Notes: generated by a model not told the origin, from the letters alone. DNA of 64,000 nucleotides from Gambelia wislizenii (GCA_030847615.1 JAUMIR010000002.1:242067809-242131808); one strand, 5' to 3'. Positions 1 through 11,010 are shown, counted from the first letter of the stretch. Translations and numbers: made by a program.

Positions 1-94
1 AAAAACCAACCTGTTCTGGCAGGCCTATCCAGATGGTGTTTAAATTGCAAGTTTTAAAATTATGAATTTAATATGAATGTAGGACCTAAATACC

Positions 95-312
95 CTAAAA
101 GCACCAGATCCCTTCTGAACTTGGAAGCAAAGCAGGGTCAGCCCTGGTTAGTACTTGGATGGGAGAACGCCAATGCATATCTGGTGCTGTAGGTACATTT
201 CAGAGGAAGGAACTGGCAAAACCACCTCTGAGTATTCCTTGCCTAAGAAACCCCTATTAATTTCATGGGGCTGCTGTAAATTGACAGGTGACTTGAAGGC
301 GCGCACACACAT
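95..312 (+). repeat. 5S rRNA-headed SINE (5S-Sauria-like)
   Basis: The first about 95 bases follow 5S rRNA closely from the CCAGAT segment through the internal promoter region (AGCAAAGCAGGGTC for AGCTAAGCAGGGTC, then TACTTGGATGGGAGAAC). The tail switches to the CAGAGGAAGGAACTGGCAAA and TGACTTGAAGG sequence shared with Sauria SINEs, which is the Bov-B-type 3' end used for LINE-mediated retroposition. A pol III transcript started from the internal 5S promoter is the expected source. The substitutions and missing 5' end of 5S show it is not a functional rRNA gene. A second copy lies at 53796-54016. Confidence 0.85.
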
Positions 313-317
313 ACTTT

Positions 318-440
318 TTACTTGGTGTGTTTACTTGGTGTTTGTGTTTTTAACTGTGTTATGTGTATTTAATCTATTGTTCCCTGCCTTGATCCATAGG
401 GAGAGGTGGGTAAGAATTATTATTGTCGTTGTTGTGATCG
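318..440 (+). repeat. L2-type LINE 3' end
   Basis: The stretch ends in CCTTGATCCATAGGGAGAGG, then GTGGGTAAGAA and an ATT/GTT-rich tail. The same ending occurs at 10205-10440 (CTCGATCCATGGGAAGAGGC and a GTT repeat). This is the style of L2-group LINE 3' UTRs, which end in a simple-sequence tail. It is 5' truncated and has no coding sequence. Confidence 0.55.
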
Positions 441-479
441 TCACCCTCCTCTCTCTCCTCCTCTTCACCGGCTATATAG

Positions 480-1070
480 GTCCTGTCTATATGGTCAAAA
501 TAATACGAACAAGATGCGAAAGATTGGCAATCCTTCAAATGGCCATTTGCACAAATACGTGTCATTCTGAAGGGGGGCAGCCAAATCCACCGTAAAGTCC
601 GTGTGTGCTGCATCTGGGGCTTCATACAGATTTTCTGAAAAGCTCTATACGACTTCCGAATGTGCGACTGTTTGAACACTCACATTTGCACAGATACGAA
701 TGGGCAGTGCAATCTGATTGGCTGGACGAGCACAGGGGCGGGGCTAGCAAAGAGGGAAAGTGGCTGCGGCTGCCATTTTGGATTTTTTGGCTAAGCGAGG
801 GTCTGGTAAGTCGATCAAACAGCGATTTTATACTCTTTTTTTATTTCTTTATTTGTACATATGAAGTGTTCCTTGTACACACCCTGGGAAACTGTTTTTT
901 TAAAAAAAACTGGCGACGGCAGATTTAATATCGTGAATAAATCACTCGCTGCAGCCATCTGGCTAGGGGGGTCGTGCAGAGTTTAGGGGGGCTCTTTTGG
1001 CTGTGTAGGCAGGTTGCATCATTGCGAATGCCTGCCTTTCCAAACATGTTCGTATTTTTCCTTTCTCGTA
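480..1070 (+). mobile_element. Non-autonomous TIR element (Harbinger-like, diverged)
   Basis: The left end GTCCTGTCTATATGGTC and the reverse complement of the right end (TACGAGAAAGGAAAAATACG) are imperfect inverted repeats, and TAG flanks both sides (477-479 and 1071-1073). The interior shares landmarks with the 14571-15188 and 20497-21178 copies: GATTGGCTGGA, GCTGCCATTTTGGATTTTT, GCGATTTTATA and CACTCGCTGCAGCCATCTGGC, in the same order. No transposase is encoded. I infer a deep branch of the same family. Confidence 0.6.
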
Positions 1071-1073
1071 TAG

Positions 1074-1686
1074 GAGATTATCAGATGGACCCTTAGTGTC
1101 CGTTTCTTTCCTGCTACCCACCACCTGCCCCACTCTCATTCCTGCTACGGAATAAAGAAAAAAGTTTCACACACCTACCTTTATTCCACGACAGGAACAG
1201 GGTCCCCCTCCCTTTGCTGCCCGGTCGTAAATGCAGCCATCAGGAACTCAAATCCTGGCCGTTTGCACGAGAGAACGGCCGGGTGGCAAATTTAAAAAGA
1301 ACCCCACCCTCAGCTGTCAAAAAAGAAAACAAGCACCAAAACACATTTAAAGGGAAAAAAGCTACCCAGGGAGGGGATTTTTTTTTTTACTTACCTTGTC
1401 GTCCCAATCGCACCCGGAAGTGTCCAGCAGGGACCTCCCAGTGATGTCACATGCAGTTGTCATCCTGGGAGCACAACGAGGCTCCTGTTCACTCGCCTAT
1501 CATTCCATTATAATAATGAACGGGCCTCTTATTCACGGATTTTTCTGTGAATAAGAGGAAGCGGGGGAGGAACAGGAGCAGAACGGGAGCATCCTAGGAC
1601 ATGGATGACGATGTCTAAAAGGTAAGCCTTTTAGCAATCTCCTGTTGCCCCTGTCCTGGGATATTTTTACCGTCTGATAATCTCTG
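1074..1686. mobile_element. Non-autonomous TIR element with GATTATCAGA ends
   Basis: The left end GAGATTATCAGATGG and the right end CCGTCTGATAATCTCTG are inverted repeats, flanked by TAG on both sides (1071-1073, 1687-1689). The left TAG is also the right TAG of the preceding element. The ends share the TTATCAGA core with 31057-31352 and 10554-11741. No coding capacity was recognised; the short open frame at 1214-1444 has no recognisable motif. Confidence 0.65.
1525..1558. repeat. Perfect 12-bp stem hairpin inside TIR element
   Basis: CCTCTTATTCAC and GTGAATAAGAGG form a perfect 12-bp inverted repeat around a 10-base loop, about 130 bases from the element's right end. A comparable palindrome sits at 11579-11610 in a related element. 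Confidence 0.8.
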
Positions 1687-1997
1687 TAGACATAGTGATA
1701 GCAGCAACCATTCCTTTCTCTCTGAATTGCCTTTGTGACATCGTCACATAGCCAGATCTGACTGGCTATGTGCCATTATGGCATTATCCTGTTCACAGCA
1801 TGACCCCTGATTGGATGGGATCCTAGCTGTAGGAACCAAAAGAGGCAGATAATGGGATGTTTCTGATGCAGCAGCTGAGAGAGTTTGTAAATCCATTATT
1901 AAGTATGCTTCCAGACAGAGGGCTCCAAGTGCTAGTACTCAGAAGGCACTGAACACTACAGCTCTTCAATCTTTTTCTTCTATAGTGAATATTCTTA
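1687..1997. other. No gene or repeat recognised
   Basis: Unremarkable A/T-leaning sequence with no open frame resembling a known protein and no clear family membership. Confidence 0.5.
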
Positions 1998-2532
1998 GGG
2001 TTACCATATTTTGAGAAGCAAAACAGAGGACACATTTTTACTGACTCGCTACTTCAAACAGATCGCTCACTTTAAATACCATATAATCTTCAGGGTCCTC
2101 AGTTTTGCCAGTCTTACAGGCAAGACAGACCTTCCTTCTAGATGGGCACCATCCTGGCGGCGGCAGTGGGCACCTCTCCATCATCTTCCTGATGGACTTT
2201 TCCCTCAAGATGAAAGAGGATGGCAGCCCTGGTGATAGCAACAGGAGCAGCACCAGCCCTGTTGGAAGCCTATGAGCTACTCAGTAACCCCCACAGGCTA
2301 AGGCTGGCAGCTTTGGGGGCTTCCCACACTCTGCTTTAACCTGGCATAGATCTCTTCCTTCTCCTCAGAGCTCTGTTACCTGATCACCCACTTCCTCCAG
2401 TTCATTTTAAAAATCCACCCAGAAAGGAATTTTCACTCTGAAAAAAGATGACATATCTGGGAAATTGGATTATTGGAATTTTAGTACTGAAAAAGAGGAC
2501 ATGTCCCAGAAAAGGAGGATATATGGTAACCC
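1998..2532. mobile_element. TIR element with GGGTTACCATAT ends
   Basis: The left end GGGTTACCATATTTTGAG is mirrored by ATATGGTAACCC at the right. Next inside, both ends carry a second mirrored segment (AACAGAGGACAC on the left, GAAAAAGAGGACATG on the right), in direct rather than inverted sense. It has no transposase. It resembles short hAT-type elements common in reptiles, but I see no clear 8-bp duplication. Confidence 0.5.
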
Positions 2533-5179
2533 CAATATTCCGCATTAAGAAAAAAAGATGGAAGCCATGCTGGGAGAACATTAGGGTTACAGGTAAGGAA
2601 ACATCATCTAAACCCATGGTAAATGAGACAGGGTGATGGTATGAGGAAAACATTATCTCAAAGCACCCTAAAAATGAAGGGGAAAAAAGATATACAGTAA
2701 AATGGGAGCCTTCCTCCTACATACACACATACACACACCCTTCAAATATCACACCAAACATTTTTGTTGGAGAGTATCTGTCACAGCACTAGAAGACATA
2801 TTCCTGCTCTTAATGCAGAGATTACCTCAGCCTGTCAACCAGTTTTAACATGTGTCTGCCTGCCTGTATGAGCAATTTAACATGTCTAGATTGCAGCATG
2901 TTAAAATATCTCTCCCTACAGCATGCTTTCTGCCATTCAGATAGGAGGCCCATGAATCTGTTTGGAACAAAGACCGTGCTTGCCTTGCACTCTACTGGTG
3001 AAGAGCAAGCCACCCCGCCACCCCCAACCCTTCATCCACATCTGCCGTGCAGACATGCAACAGGGTTCTTGCATCTTGGACACAGGTGCCCAGGCCCATG
3101 CAGCTTGCAAGGCGGCAGGGTCCAAACCAGTGCCCCCCGCCAAACACACACACTCCAGATGCCATACAGATTATGGTGCATTTCTCTGATAAACCCATAT
3201 ACGTTGTGCATGTCTGGTTATTCTGTGCAGAACCCACTTATAAGCTTGGTATCTGAATCAGGCCCTCTTAAGGGAGGGGGGAGCAAACTTCTCTTCCTTT
3301 CTCTGGCTTTCAGAAGGCAGTCTTGCTCTGGCTGGTAAACTGCTGGGAGAGGCTCCTAATTATAAACAGGTTTAACTGGCAAGAGCTAACTCAGCACAGC
3401 CCAGGGTGTGGCTGCGAGGAACAGCACTGTAGAATGAAACATTTACCCAAAGAAAGAGGGGGGGGGAGGAAGAGGAGCGGGTGTGTGTGTGAAATTGAAA
3501 GTGAGCCTGGAAGCAAAAAATGGTAAGGGGGTTAGAATCAGGAGTGAAGGCATCATAGCCTTGGAACTTGGATTTCAAACGCTCTCGACTTTTTGTAGCT
3601 TCAGCGCGAAGGAAAAACGTACACGCTTCCACACTCTCTTATTAAAAACCTGGCAGTAAATTTCCCAAGGGGAGAATTTCCACAAGTGAATTGCATTGGA
3701 ATGTGGTTTTCAACAAAAAAATAATAATAATCTGTGCCAAACCCTAGATTCTGGCAGGACAAGGCTAGCAGTAGCAGCAGAAAGCTGGGGAGTGGGATGA
3801 AGGGAGGGAGAGAAGGAGGCGGGCTTCAAAGCCCCATCTGAATCCAGACTGAATGGTTCATTGTGAAACCGCTATATAGTGTGATGGGCAATGCATTTTG
3901 CAGATCGGAGCTCCTCCAACATGGCACAGCACAGTGGAAAAGGTTGCAGGGCTAGAGTTTGGACAAGAATACAAGGAGGTGGCGTAGCCAGGGAAAGGGC
4001 TGGAGCCGTCAGCTAGGCACCTATGCAGACCTCAGAAGCGCCTACAGGGACCTATGCAGGACTCAGCATTGCCAAGGGCTCTGCAGACTGCCTAAGATAA
4101 TGGCCCTGGCATCGAATCTTCCAGGATTCAAGGGCAGCTGCGCTGTAAAAGAAGAAGGCTGCATTCACATGAATTGAGGCAAATATCATGAAGGCATGGT
4201 ATAAAATATGAGATACGTGTAATGGTTTTCAGCTATTCAAACACACCTTGAAACCACATGGATGGATCCCCCTTCCTCCCATCTCATAGTAGGATTAGGT
4301 TCAATGTCAGAGACCCATCGAATTATCCCAGAGTTCTCTGCTTTCTGGATGGCTGGTGTCAGGAGTTGGCAATGTTGAGCCCTCCATAAGGACTGTGCCT
4401 GTACAGAGGGCTCACTGCCCAACCCCAGTGGACCTAGGATCTTTCTCCTCCTCTTCTTCCTCTTCCTCCTCCAGCCCTTCAATTTGCACATCTCAAGGGA
4501 ACATCCAGGGACAGGAGAAAAGAGAAAGAGCAGCAGATTCGTTCTGCTCACCTTGCTCAAATCTCTCTGGCTGTGATACAGATCAGACCCAGAAGGGCAG
4601 GATAAATCAATGGGCAGCAGCAGTGAGGATCTAGAGGAGGTGGGGCTACACTAGGAGTAGGATCCCCCACATCGCCCTTCCAAAAACCTGGAGCTGACTC
4701 TACTCTCTGTGATGGACAAAGGTATCCTGAGAACCAGAGAAGAGTGAGGTGTATGATAGCAAGCAGGGCCAGCTACAGACATTTTGTGGGCTGGGGTGAA
4801 GGACAGTATGGCATCCCTTCCCCAATACCACATACAAAGTCTGGGTGGGTTGCTAGTTGAATACTGGCATTGGGATAGCATCATTCACCAGGTTTGAGGG
4901 CAACAGGGCAGTTTATAGGATCAGAGCAGGGCATGTGTCACACACACCTCTATCTCTAGTTAGGTCAGAGGGTTCATGAGAAACAGCCAAGGGACTATGT
5001 GGCTTCCTGAGGTGGTTGCCTTCCTGTGCCAAATGGTAAGGCTGGCCCTGGTAGTAGGGGTCTCAGAAGCAATCTGGAAAGAAAAAGAGATTAACTATTC
5101 CTTAAATATGAAGTGTTCCTACCATCTCCTCACTTTTCCTCCTCTCAAACAAAGAACAGGTGGAGAAGTGCATAATGAC
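2533..5179. other. Unassigned intergenic sequence
   Basis: I see no supported gene. It holds short simple stretches (A-C rich near 2720, a G run near 3455-3470, CTTCTTCC near 4441-4471) and, near 4995-5060, the TGAGGTGGTTGCC...GGCTGGCCC fragment that recurs around 15598, 16958 and 27000. The open frame at 2850-3338 is rich in Pro and Cys with no domain and is treated as chance. Confidence 0.5.
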
Positions 5180-5182
5180 TGG

Positions 5183-5537
5183 GGGCTTGGTTGCACGGTG
5201 GGAAAAAACCGTGAAGAATTCGCTAAGATTCCTAATTGTTTACATGCATTGCGCCACAAAGTTGCCTCTTTTAGAAGGAGGGGGGCACAAAAACCCATTA
5301 GTAACGGAAGAAAGGATTTCGGGACTTTTCCCGACTTTTTTGAAAAGTAGCGCATTTTTTATAGTCTGAACAACCATTACACTAAGTGCTGTGTGAATTA
5401 CCAGCAGTCTTTCGATACATTCACAGCAGAGCTTTGCCATGATTCGTTGAACTCACCAGGGAGGGGTTTGGACAAGGAGGGGATGGAGGAAAGATCCATG
5501 TTGTTTCCAGCCACGAAAAAGACTGTGAGTGCTAGCC

Positions 5538-5570
<33 letters not shown>

Positions 5571-6219
5571 TTTCCTTCTCTCCCTCCCGCCTTGCTATCT
5601 TGTTCTTAGCTGCTGCGATCTGAAGAATTGCTAGCCTTTCAGTCTCTCTGTGTGTGAATGAGGTTTGTCTCCCCTCCTGAGATTGCGTCCCTTCCCTTCT
5701 CCCTGTCTTGTGCTTAGCCACGAAAAAGACTGTGAGTGCTAGCCTTGTGTGTGTGTGTCTTTCCTTCTCTCCCTCCCAGCTTGCTACTTTCAGTCTCTCT
5801 GTGTGTGAATGATCTTTGTCTCCCCTCCTGAGATCGCATCCCTTCCCTTCTCCCTGTCTTGTGCTTAGCCACGAAAAAGACTGGAGTGCCAGCCTTGTGT
5901 GTGTGTGTCTTTCCTTCTCTCCCTCCCTCCTTGCTATCTTGTGCCCAGCTGCTGTGATCTGAAGATTAAGCAAACCTTTTCCAGTCTCTCTTGTGTGTGT
6001 GTGAATGTTTGTCTCAGGAATGTTTGCATTCCTGTGGTAATCAGAGGATGTGCATGGGAGGCCACGCCCCCGTCTCAGGCTGTGTGTGAATATCAAAGCA
6101 GAAAACAGCTGAAAACTAAACCGATAGAAAGCAATATATCATCTGAACGATGCAGTACAGCTGCGAAACAGCGATAAAGCGCAAATTACCACAATAAAAA
6201 CTGTCGTGTAACTGAAGCC
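5183..6219. mobile_element. TIR element with internal minisatellite
   Basis: The left end GGGCTTGGTTGCACGG matches the reverse complement of the right end (GGCTTCAGTTACACGA), and TGG flanks both (5180-5182, 6220-6222), giving a 3-bp target duplication. The left 200 bases follow the 20497-21178 copy (AGAAGGAGGGGGGC, then GGACTTTTCCCGACTTTTTTGAAAAG). The centre is replaced by the tandem array at 5511-5990. No transposase was found. Confidence 0.6.
5511..5990. repeat. Minisatellite, three units with TG microsatellite
   Basis: CCACGAAAAAGACTG starts a unit at 5511, 5718 and 5869. Each runs through a TG repeat, TCTTTCCTTCTCTCCCTCC, a CAGTCTCTCTGTG stretch and CTCCCTGTCTTGTGCTTAG. Units are about 207, 151 and 120 bases, so internal deletions distinguish them. 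The TG tract is longest in unit one. Confidence 0.85.
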
Positions 6220-6222
6220 TGG

Positions 6223-6705
6223 GTGTATCAACACTGTATAAGTACACCCATTAGTTACCAGTTGAATTGCCATGGCTCCTTCCTATGGAATCCTGAGATT
6301 TGTAGTTTGGGGAAGTGCTTAAAATTCTGTGCTAAAGAGACCCAGCCCAGTGCTTTTCAAGTTACCTGAGGGTGGGGGGTGGGTGGGACCAGCAATTATA
6401 TTTTCTGTGTTTGTGCCCATTGGGTTTGTAGCCCATCGGCTACAATTTTTTCTTTCTTTCCTAGAAACTTGTCAGTCTTGCAGCCAATAGCTCAGGACCA
6501 GCAACCAATGGCTCAAGGACCAGCACCAAATGTGGAATACCACTTTGTGTGACATTGCTCTAATCCACTCCTCTACACTACAGCACTACAACTCTCTTTA
6601 GTATCTCACTAAACTACAAAACCCAGGATTCCATGGGACTGAATCATGACAGTTAAAGTGGTATCAAACCACTGTAATTGTGCAGTGTGGATACATCCTC
6701 TGACA
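6223..6705. mobile_element. Palindromic MITE split by an insertion
   Basis: The left arm (GGTGTATCAACACTG ... TATGGAATCCTGAGATTTGT) is mirrored by the right arm (ACCCAGGATTCCATGGG ... CAGTGTGGATACATCC). This is the GGGATTTGTAGTTTGG palindromic family also present at 18770, 21845, 42490, 51105 and 61125. About 6358-6550 is a foreign insertion related to 16196-16385, with CCAATAGCTCAGGACCAG and GCACCA blocks. Confidence 0.65.
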
Positions 6706-7368
6706 CTTTGGGTGATGTAGTTGTTTATATCCATAGTCACTCGTTAGCGTCCCCTATTCAACATGTATCAGGGTTTCCTAAACTATTTATCTGAGTGTAC
6801 TCAATGGCCTTGAGAAGACTGAGGGTGTGCAGCAAGGAACAAATTTAACCAATTAATGAATAAATTAAAGCCTCCTGTGAGTCTAAAGTACCCAAACTTT
6901 ACACACTTTACCTATGCACTGTACCTCTGTATAAGGGTACTTCTTGACAAGGCCTTTATTGTGTGACCATCCCACTTCATTCATGGAATTTTACCAAGGG
7001 AAGAAGGTTTCCGCATGTAGTGTGTCACAGGAAACTGTGCTAATGTGTTATTTTGGTAGGTAATGAAGGCCAACAATGTTACTTCAAAAAACAAGGTACC
7101 AATGACTAATGTTGTTGGATTTTTAGGTCTAATAAGAAACTTTACTCATTATTTAAAAATATTATTTGGGGTCATTTACGGGGTATTTGGGGGCATTTGG
7201 GGGCATGCTTTTTTATTTTAGGTCATTTTAAAGTACACTCAAAAAATAACATGTTGGTGACACATAACTAACAAGTAATATTAGTTGCAAGAAGCAATGA
7301 GCAACTAATTACTGGGATTTGGGGAATTAATGTTAATACACACACTTCTGGAATAATACAAGGCTCCT
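6706..7368. other. No gene or repeat recognised
   Basis: A/T-rich sequence with GGGGCATTTGGGGG direct repeats near 7170-7205. Nothing else is supported. Confidence 0.5.
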
Positions 7369-7369
7369 G

Positions 7370-7652
7370 CTGCATCCATGGGGTATGCGTTCCCACTCTT
7401 ACCACGAATACTTGAAACTGCGGGTAATAGCGAACCCCATAGTATCACACTGGAGGGCCTAGGAAATGCCTAGAGAGGCTACCTCTCTAGGCATCTTCAG
7501 CCCAACCCTATGGTAACGTCTGGCTGAAGTTACCATAGAGTCATGCTGAAGGACCTAGGAAATGCCTAGAGAGACCATATTTTTCGAACAATGGATAATT
7601 GAAACCACACCTACCGGTCCCACACATACAAGGGGTGACCTGTATTTCAAAG
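7370..7652. repeat. Dispersed TIR repeat (Tigger/mariner-like, decayed)
   Basis: It contains AATGCCTAGAGAG twice, CTCTCTAGGCATCTTC, and ATAGAGTCATGCTGAAGG, the landmark blocks of a family also seen at 12345-12675, 13745-13960 and 52296-52502. The better-preserved copies end in ATATCCACAGG-type inverted repeats next to TA. Confidence 0.5.
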
Positions 7653-8395
7653 TTCTGGAAACAAAGGAGCTCAGACAATAATATCATTTAATTAAGGCCT
7701 GTGTAAGCCTGCCATGTTTTCTTGTGGCTTCTTCTGTCCTTGTGGGGTTTGGCCTTAATTAAATGGTTTGGGAAGAGTATGCCAGGGAGGGTTCAAGGGC
7801 TGCCTTTTCCTGGGCCTTATGCTGTGGTCTCGTGCTCTCTTATCAGTGTTGAGATAACAAAGAGGTAGACAAGAGTGTGTTTGCATTTTGTAGCATTCAG
7901 ATTAAAACAGCAACAACATATAAGTAACTAATTTAGATTCTTCTGAAAATCAGGCAAGTAAAGAATTATTTTTTAAAAATATAACACTAACTTCACTATG
8001 GCATGTGGAGGGAAGAGTTGGAATTATGACTGTAGCAAACTACGTTTAAATAGTAACACTCCAACCTTTGGGATAGCTATGTCATTTTCAAGCCATTCCT
8101 GACTCAGTTTCCTTCTGAGGAAACTGCATACCAGTCCAGATGACAAAAACCTCAGAAGTTCCACTCTGGCAGAGCATATCTCGAGATTTTCAAGAGACAG
8201 AAATCAATGGACAGAGGAATCTTAAAATCTAATGGTAACGGGCGACTTCCCTGTCAGTGGACCAGCGAATCTGTTTCGCATTTCAGCCTGAACTTTGAAG
8301 AAGCAACCCAAAATGTTCAACCACATTCCCAAAATAGGTCCAACACCGTGGACAGCTCCTTTTAAGTTCAATTTAAAATTTAGGATGGATTCACT
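7653..8395. other. No gene or repeat recognised
   Basis: Apart from two TTAATTAA-containing spots near 7692 and 7756 I see no structure and no coding signal. Confidence 0.45.
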
Positions 8396-8519
8396 GCCCC
8401 AACGACATGGAAGCCACAAGTAGAAATGCAAAGAATATCCAAAAATATTTGAAAAATGGTAAAAAAAAAAACAAACATGTTTTTCTAGGGTTGAAAAATC
8501 TTGACAAGAAGAATCTTGG

Positions 8520-8850
8520 ACTGACAATAATCTTTGCAGTTTGGACTTATTCTGCACAAAATTTGCATGTGATTGTTTTATATAGAAAACACCATTGTCT
8601 GCACAGGGAACAGCAATTTCCTCATGAGAAATATAATATTTCTGTATTGAAGTATTATTTTTCCACACAGAACATGTTGTTTTCTGTGCAGAAAATGCTG
8701 TAATTGAGGATTTATTCTGTGTAAAAATGGCACATGGTTGATTTGCATAGAAAACAGCATTTTCTGCAAAGAAAGCAGAATTTTCCAAAATTGTTTTCCA
8801 TGCAGAAAATGCTGATTTTTGCGCAAAACAACACAGTGTGAATTCTGCAC
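8520..8850. repeat. Degenerate TTTTCTGCACAAAA-type tandem repeat
   Basis: Short blocks around TTCTGCAC(A/C)AAA, TTTTCTGTGCAGAAAATGCT and GCATAGAAAACAGCATTTTC recur every 20-50 bases in both orientations. Long open frames on the minus strand (8222-8854 and two others) come from this low-complexity composition. A similar locus lies at 31590-31810. Confidence 0.55.
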
Positions 8851-8899
8851 ACAATATGTCCTAAATTGCAAATTGCTGTCAAAACCCCCCAAACTGTGT

Positions 8900-9809
8900 G
8901 GTTTTCAAAGACTTTCAAAGACAAAGTGGGAAGAAAATTGCTGAAATTACCTGTTGCTACCTTCAAGAAGAAACTTAGTGAAGAATTTCATCCTTAGCCA
9001 CAATTTTTTCCAAAGGCAGGTCAGAAATACAACATCCAATCTCTTCAGGAGCCCATTTTAAAAGGGGAGGGGAGAGGAGAGGAAGGGCATGCCCTCTCTC
9101 TTTCCCACTCAAAATCCCAACGGCCAGACATCATGATGACAATTAGGGCAACTTCATCATGGAAGTTTCTTCAAACTGGGAGCGGGAAACTTTTGGCCTG
9201 CCATATCTTCTGGACTACAACTCCCATAATGCCTGGCCACTGGCCATGTTGACTGAGGTCTCTGGGAGCTGCTGGAGACCAAAAAGTTCCCCTTCACTTC
9301 CTCAAGACTATGCACAGGTCAAAGCAGCCAGTTCTAATAAACCTGCTGCCCCAGTGCAGAGGAATGCAGTTGTCTCCCAGTACTGGAGCAAAGGAAACCC
9401 GGTGATGCATTCCAAATGCTTGCACTTGAAATTTCTTGCCTGGTCTTATGATTTCCTTCTGCTTCACAGCAAAGCCTCAGATGAGACTGCACACAGAGCA
9501 TAGGATCAGACTGCTGCATGGTTCACGTTATTGAGCTAAAATTCAGCCAAGGACAAGCTTACATGCAAAAAGCATGTGATTGGTAACTTTATTATGCATT
9601 AGAACAATGGCAAATGGTGCTGATTGTTTGCCATGAGTCTGCAGGCTCTAACAAGGCTCATTAGCTCCAAGTATTATTCATTTATCCATGACCGGAAGAT
9701 TGGCACCCCAAGAGGCAGAAGAAGATCACTGCCCTGCCTGCTTTGAGTTGAGTTGAAGCCAACTCCAGTAACATTCACTTGCAAAAGAGTTCTCCCCTAT
9801 CTATAACAG
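8900..9809. other. Mostly unassigned; short hAT-like fragment
   Basis: About 9205-9290 carries GGACTACAACTCCCATAATG with a mirrored GTCTCTGGGAGCTGCTGGAG, a fragment of a dispersed palindromic family also touched at 12215-12325, 21575-21690, 51655-51735, 55190-55260 and 62780-62890. The rest shows no gene. Confidence 0.45.
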
Positions 9810-10186
9810 CATAACCTCCAACAGTTCCAATTTGGCAGGTACAGTTGTGATTAATTCTATGTAGTTCCACATTTTCAGCTGCTTTTAAAACGTCCCAGTA
9901 TCTCTATCCTGTCCCAATTACCTCCTTTGTCCTCAGCTTACTACCATTGCTGCAAACTGAGTTCCACAGGCAAAAGTAGTTTGCCCTCAGTTAACTCAGC
10001 TGGGGGGAGAGAAGATGAGAGGGCAGAATCTTGCCCTTCCCCACAGGTTCAGGCAGAAGCAAACTGCTGCAGTCTTCCTTAGCTTGTATGTTCTCCTTCA
10101 TTAATGACTTTTGCCATCTTGACCACACTCTGACATTGCTTGGCCACATGTGTTTTGATTTTCATCTGTGCAGTGTTGGAGGATAT
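9810..10186 (+). mobile_element. TIR element with CATACCCTCCAAC ends
   Basis: It starts CATAACCTCCAAC and ends GTGTTGGAGGATAT, an inverted pair. Internal blocks TTTTCAGCTGCTTTTAAAA, TCAGTTAACTCAGC and GACCACACTCTGACATTGCT recur in copies at 14375-14502 (partial), 19199-19580, 43889-44336 and 63007-63300 (reverse). No coding sequence. Confidence 0.65.
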
Positions 10187-10204
10187 TTAAAGGAACTTTC
10201 CTAG

Positions 10205-10440
10205 GTAAGGAACTTAGAGTGGCAACCTTGTTTTAAATTGTGAATTTTAAATTGTTTCAATGTGTATTGGTTTTATTTGTTCTTTTAAATTGATATTATG
10301 TGTTTTAATAGGTTTATGTGTTCTTAACTGATATGTAGTTTAACTGACATTAGGTGCTGTATGTTAATCTGTTCTTCCCCATCTCGATCCATGGGAAGAG
10401 GCGGGTAAGAAATAAATATTAATGTTGTTGTTGTTGTTCT
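10205..10440 (+). repeat. L2-type LINE 3' end
   Basis: A/T-rich 3' UTR ending in CTCGATCCATGGGAAGAGGC, GGGTAAGAAATAAATATTAA and a (GTT)n tail. It is strongly 5' truncated. Confidence 0.55.
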
Positions 10441-10675
10441 GTCTTCATCCTCTGTGAAATATATACCCGGTAGAAGCAAATGGCAGTAGGTTCAATGAGA
10501 CTTGATCTATAAGTAAGTGTGCATTTGGCTGATAGCATTATATTCAAGACTAAGGACTTTATCAGACGCACTAAATATGGTGTCATAATGAAGCCACATA
10601 AACATGAAAGGGCGCGCATATCAGACGATGTCACCCTTTCGCGTTTATGTCCTGGCCAAAACCCATCCTATTTTA

Positions 10676-10695
10676 TTGACAGCTGAAGCTGTCAA
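10676..10695. repeat. Conserved internal palindrome
   Basis: TTGACAGCTGAAGCTGTCAA is palindromic with one central mismatch. The related copy has TTGACAGGTTAACCTGTCAA at 17751-17770, where the centre differs but remains palindromic. Confidence 0.75.
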
Positions 10696-10965
10696 TTGAT
10701 CCCTCATGGTGCTTTAGTGCCGGCATTGCCAGTGGATGAAACCTCTCGCCATTTAACTCACATGAATGAAGTGTGAATGGCCGGTCCAGTGCGAACACAT
10801 CTGGGTGAGATTGTGACATCCTGGTATGTGACACACTTTTTATGACCCTCCCTGGGTTACTTGGACATTTTTAAGCGTGTGTATGTGCTTTTAAAAAAAC
10901 TTTGTGTGTAGATTTTCCTTGGGGGCTTTTTCCGCGCTGTTGGGGCCGTGTTCTGGAATAGTTTC

Positions 10966-11010
10966 TTTCTGACGTTTCGCCTGCATCTGTGGCTGGCATC
11001 TTCAGAGAAT
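10966..11010 (-). ncRNA. Hammerhead-ribozyme-like motif, left arm
   Basis: On the minus strand: ATTCT, CTGAAGA, a segment from TGCC to AGGC, GAAAC, GTC, then AGAAA. This fits the hammerhead order: stem I (UUCU with AGAA), core CUGANGA, stem II (GCC with GGC, one unpaired U), core GAAA, stem III of two pairs (AC with GU) without a loop, and cleavage after GUC. Such a minimal stem III is known from hammerheads of Penelope-like elements thought to act as dimers. Activity is untested and the unpaired U is a weakness. Confidence 0.4.

Noticed and set aside
101..195. 5S rRNA gene
   Set aside because: Substitutions, missing 5' end and the fused SINE tail show a retroposed copy.
155..595. 146-codon plus-strand open frame
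   Set aside because: It runs from a SINE through a LINE tail into a MITE and starts at TTG; no domain.
2850..3338. 162-codon plus-strand open frame
   Set aside because: Non-ATG-type composition (Pro, Cys, His rich), many overlapping frames on both strands and no domain or splice context.
5511..5990. CRISPR array
   Set aside because: Repeat units are long, unequal and without spacers, and the genome is a vertebrate's.
5398..6096. 232-codon minus-strand open frame with internal repeats
   Set aside because: It is the translation of the TG-containing minisatellite and its flanks. It starts and ends without relation to any family and has no domain.
8222..8854. 210-codon minus-strand open frame, and overlapping frames
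   Set aside because: Three overlapping frames are open together because of the low-complexity TTTTCTGCA repeat; composition explains them.
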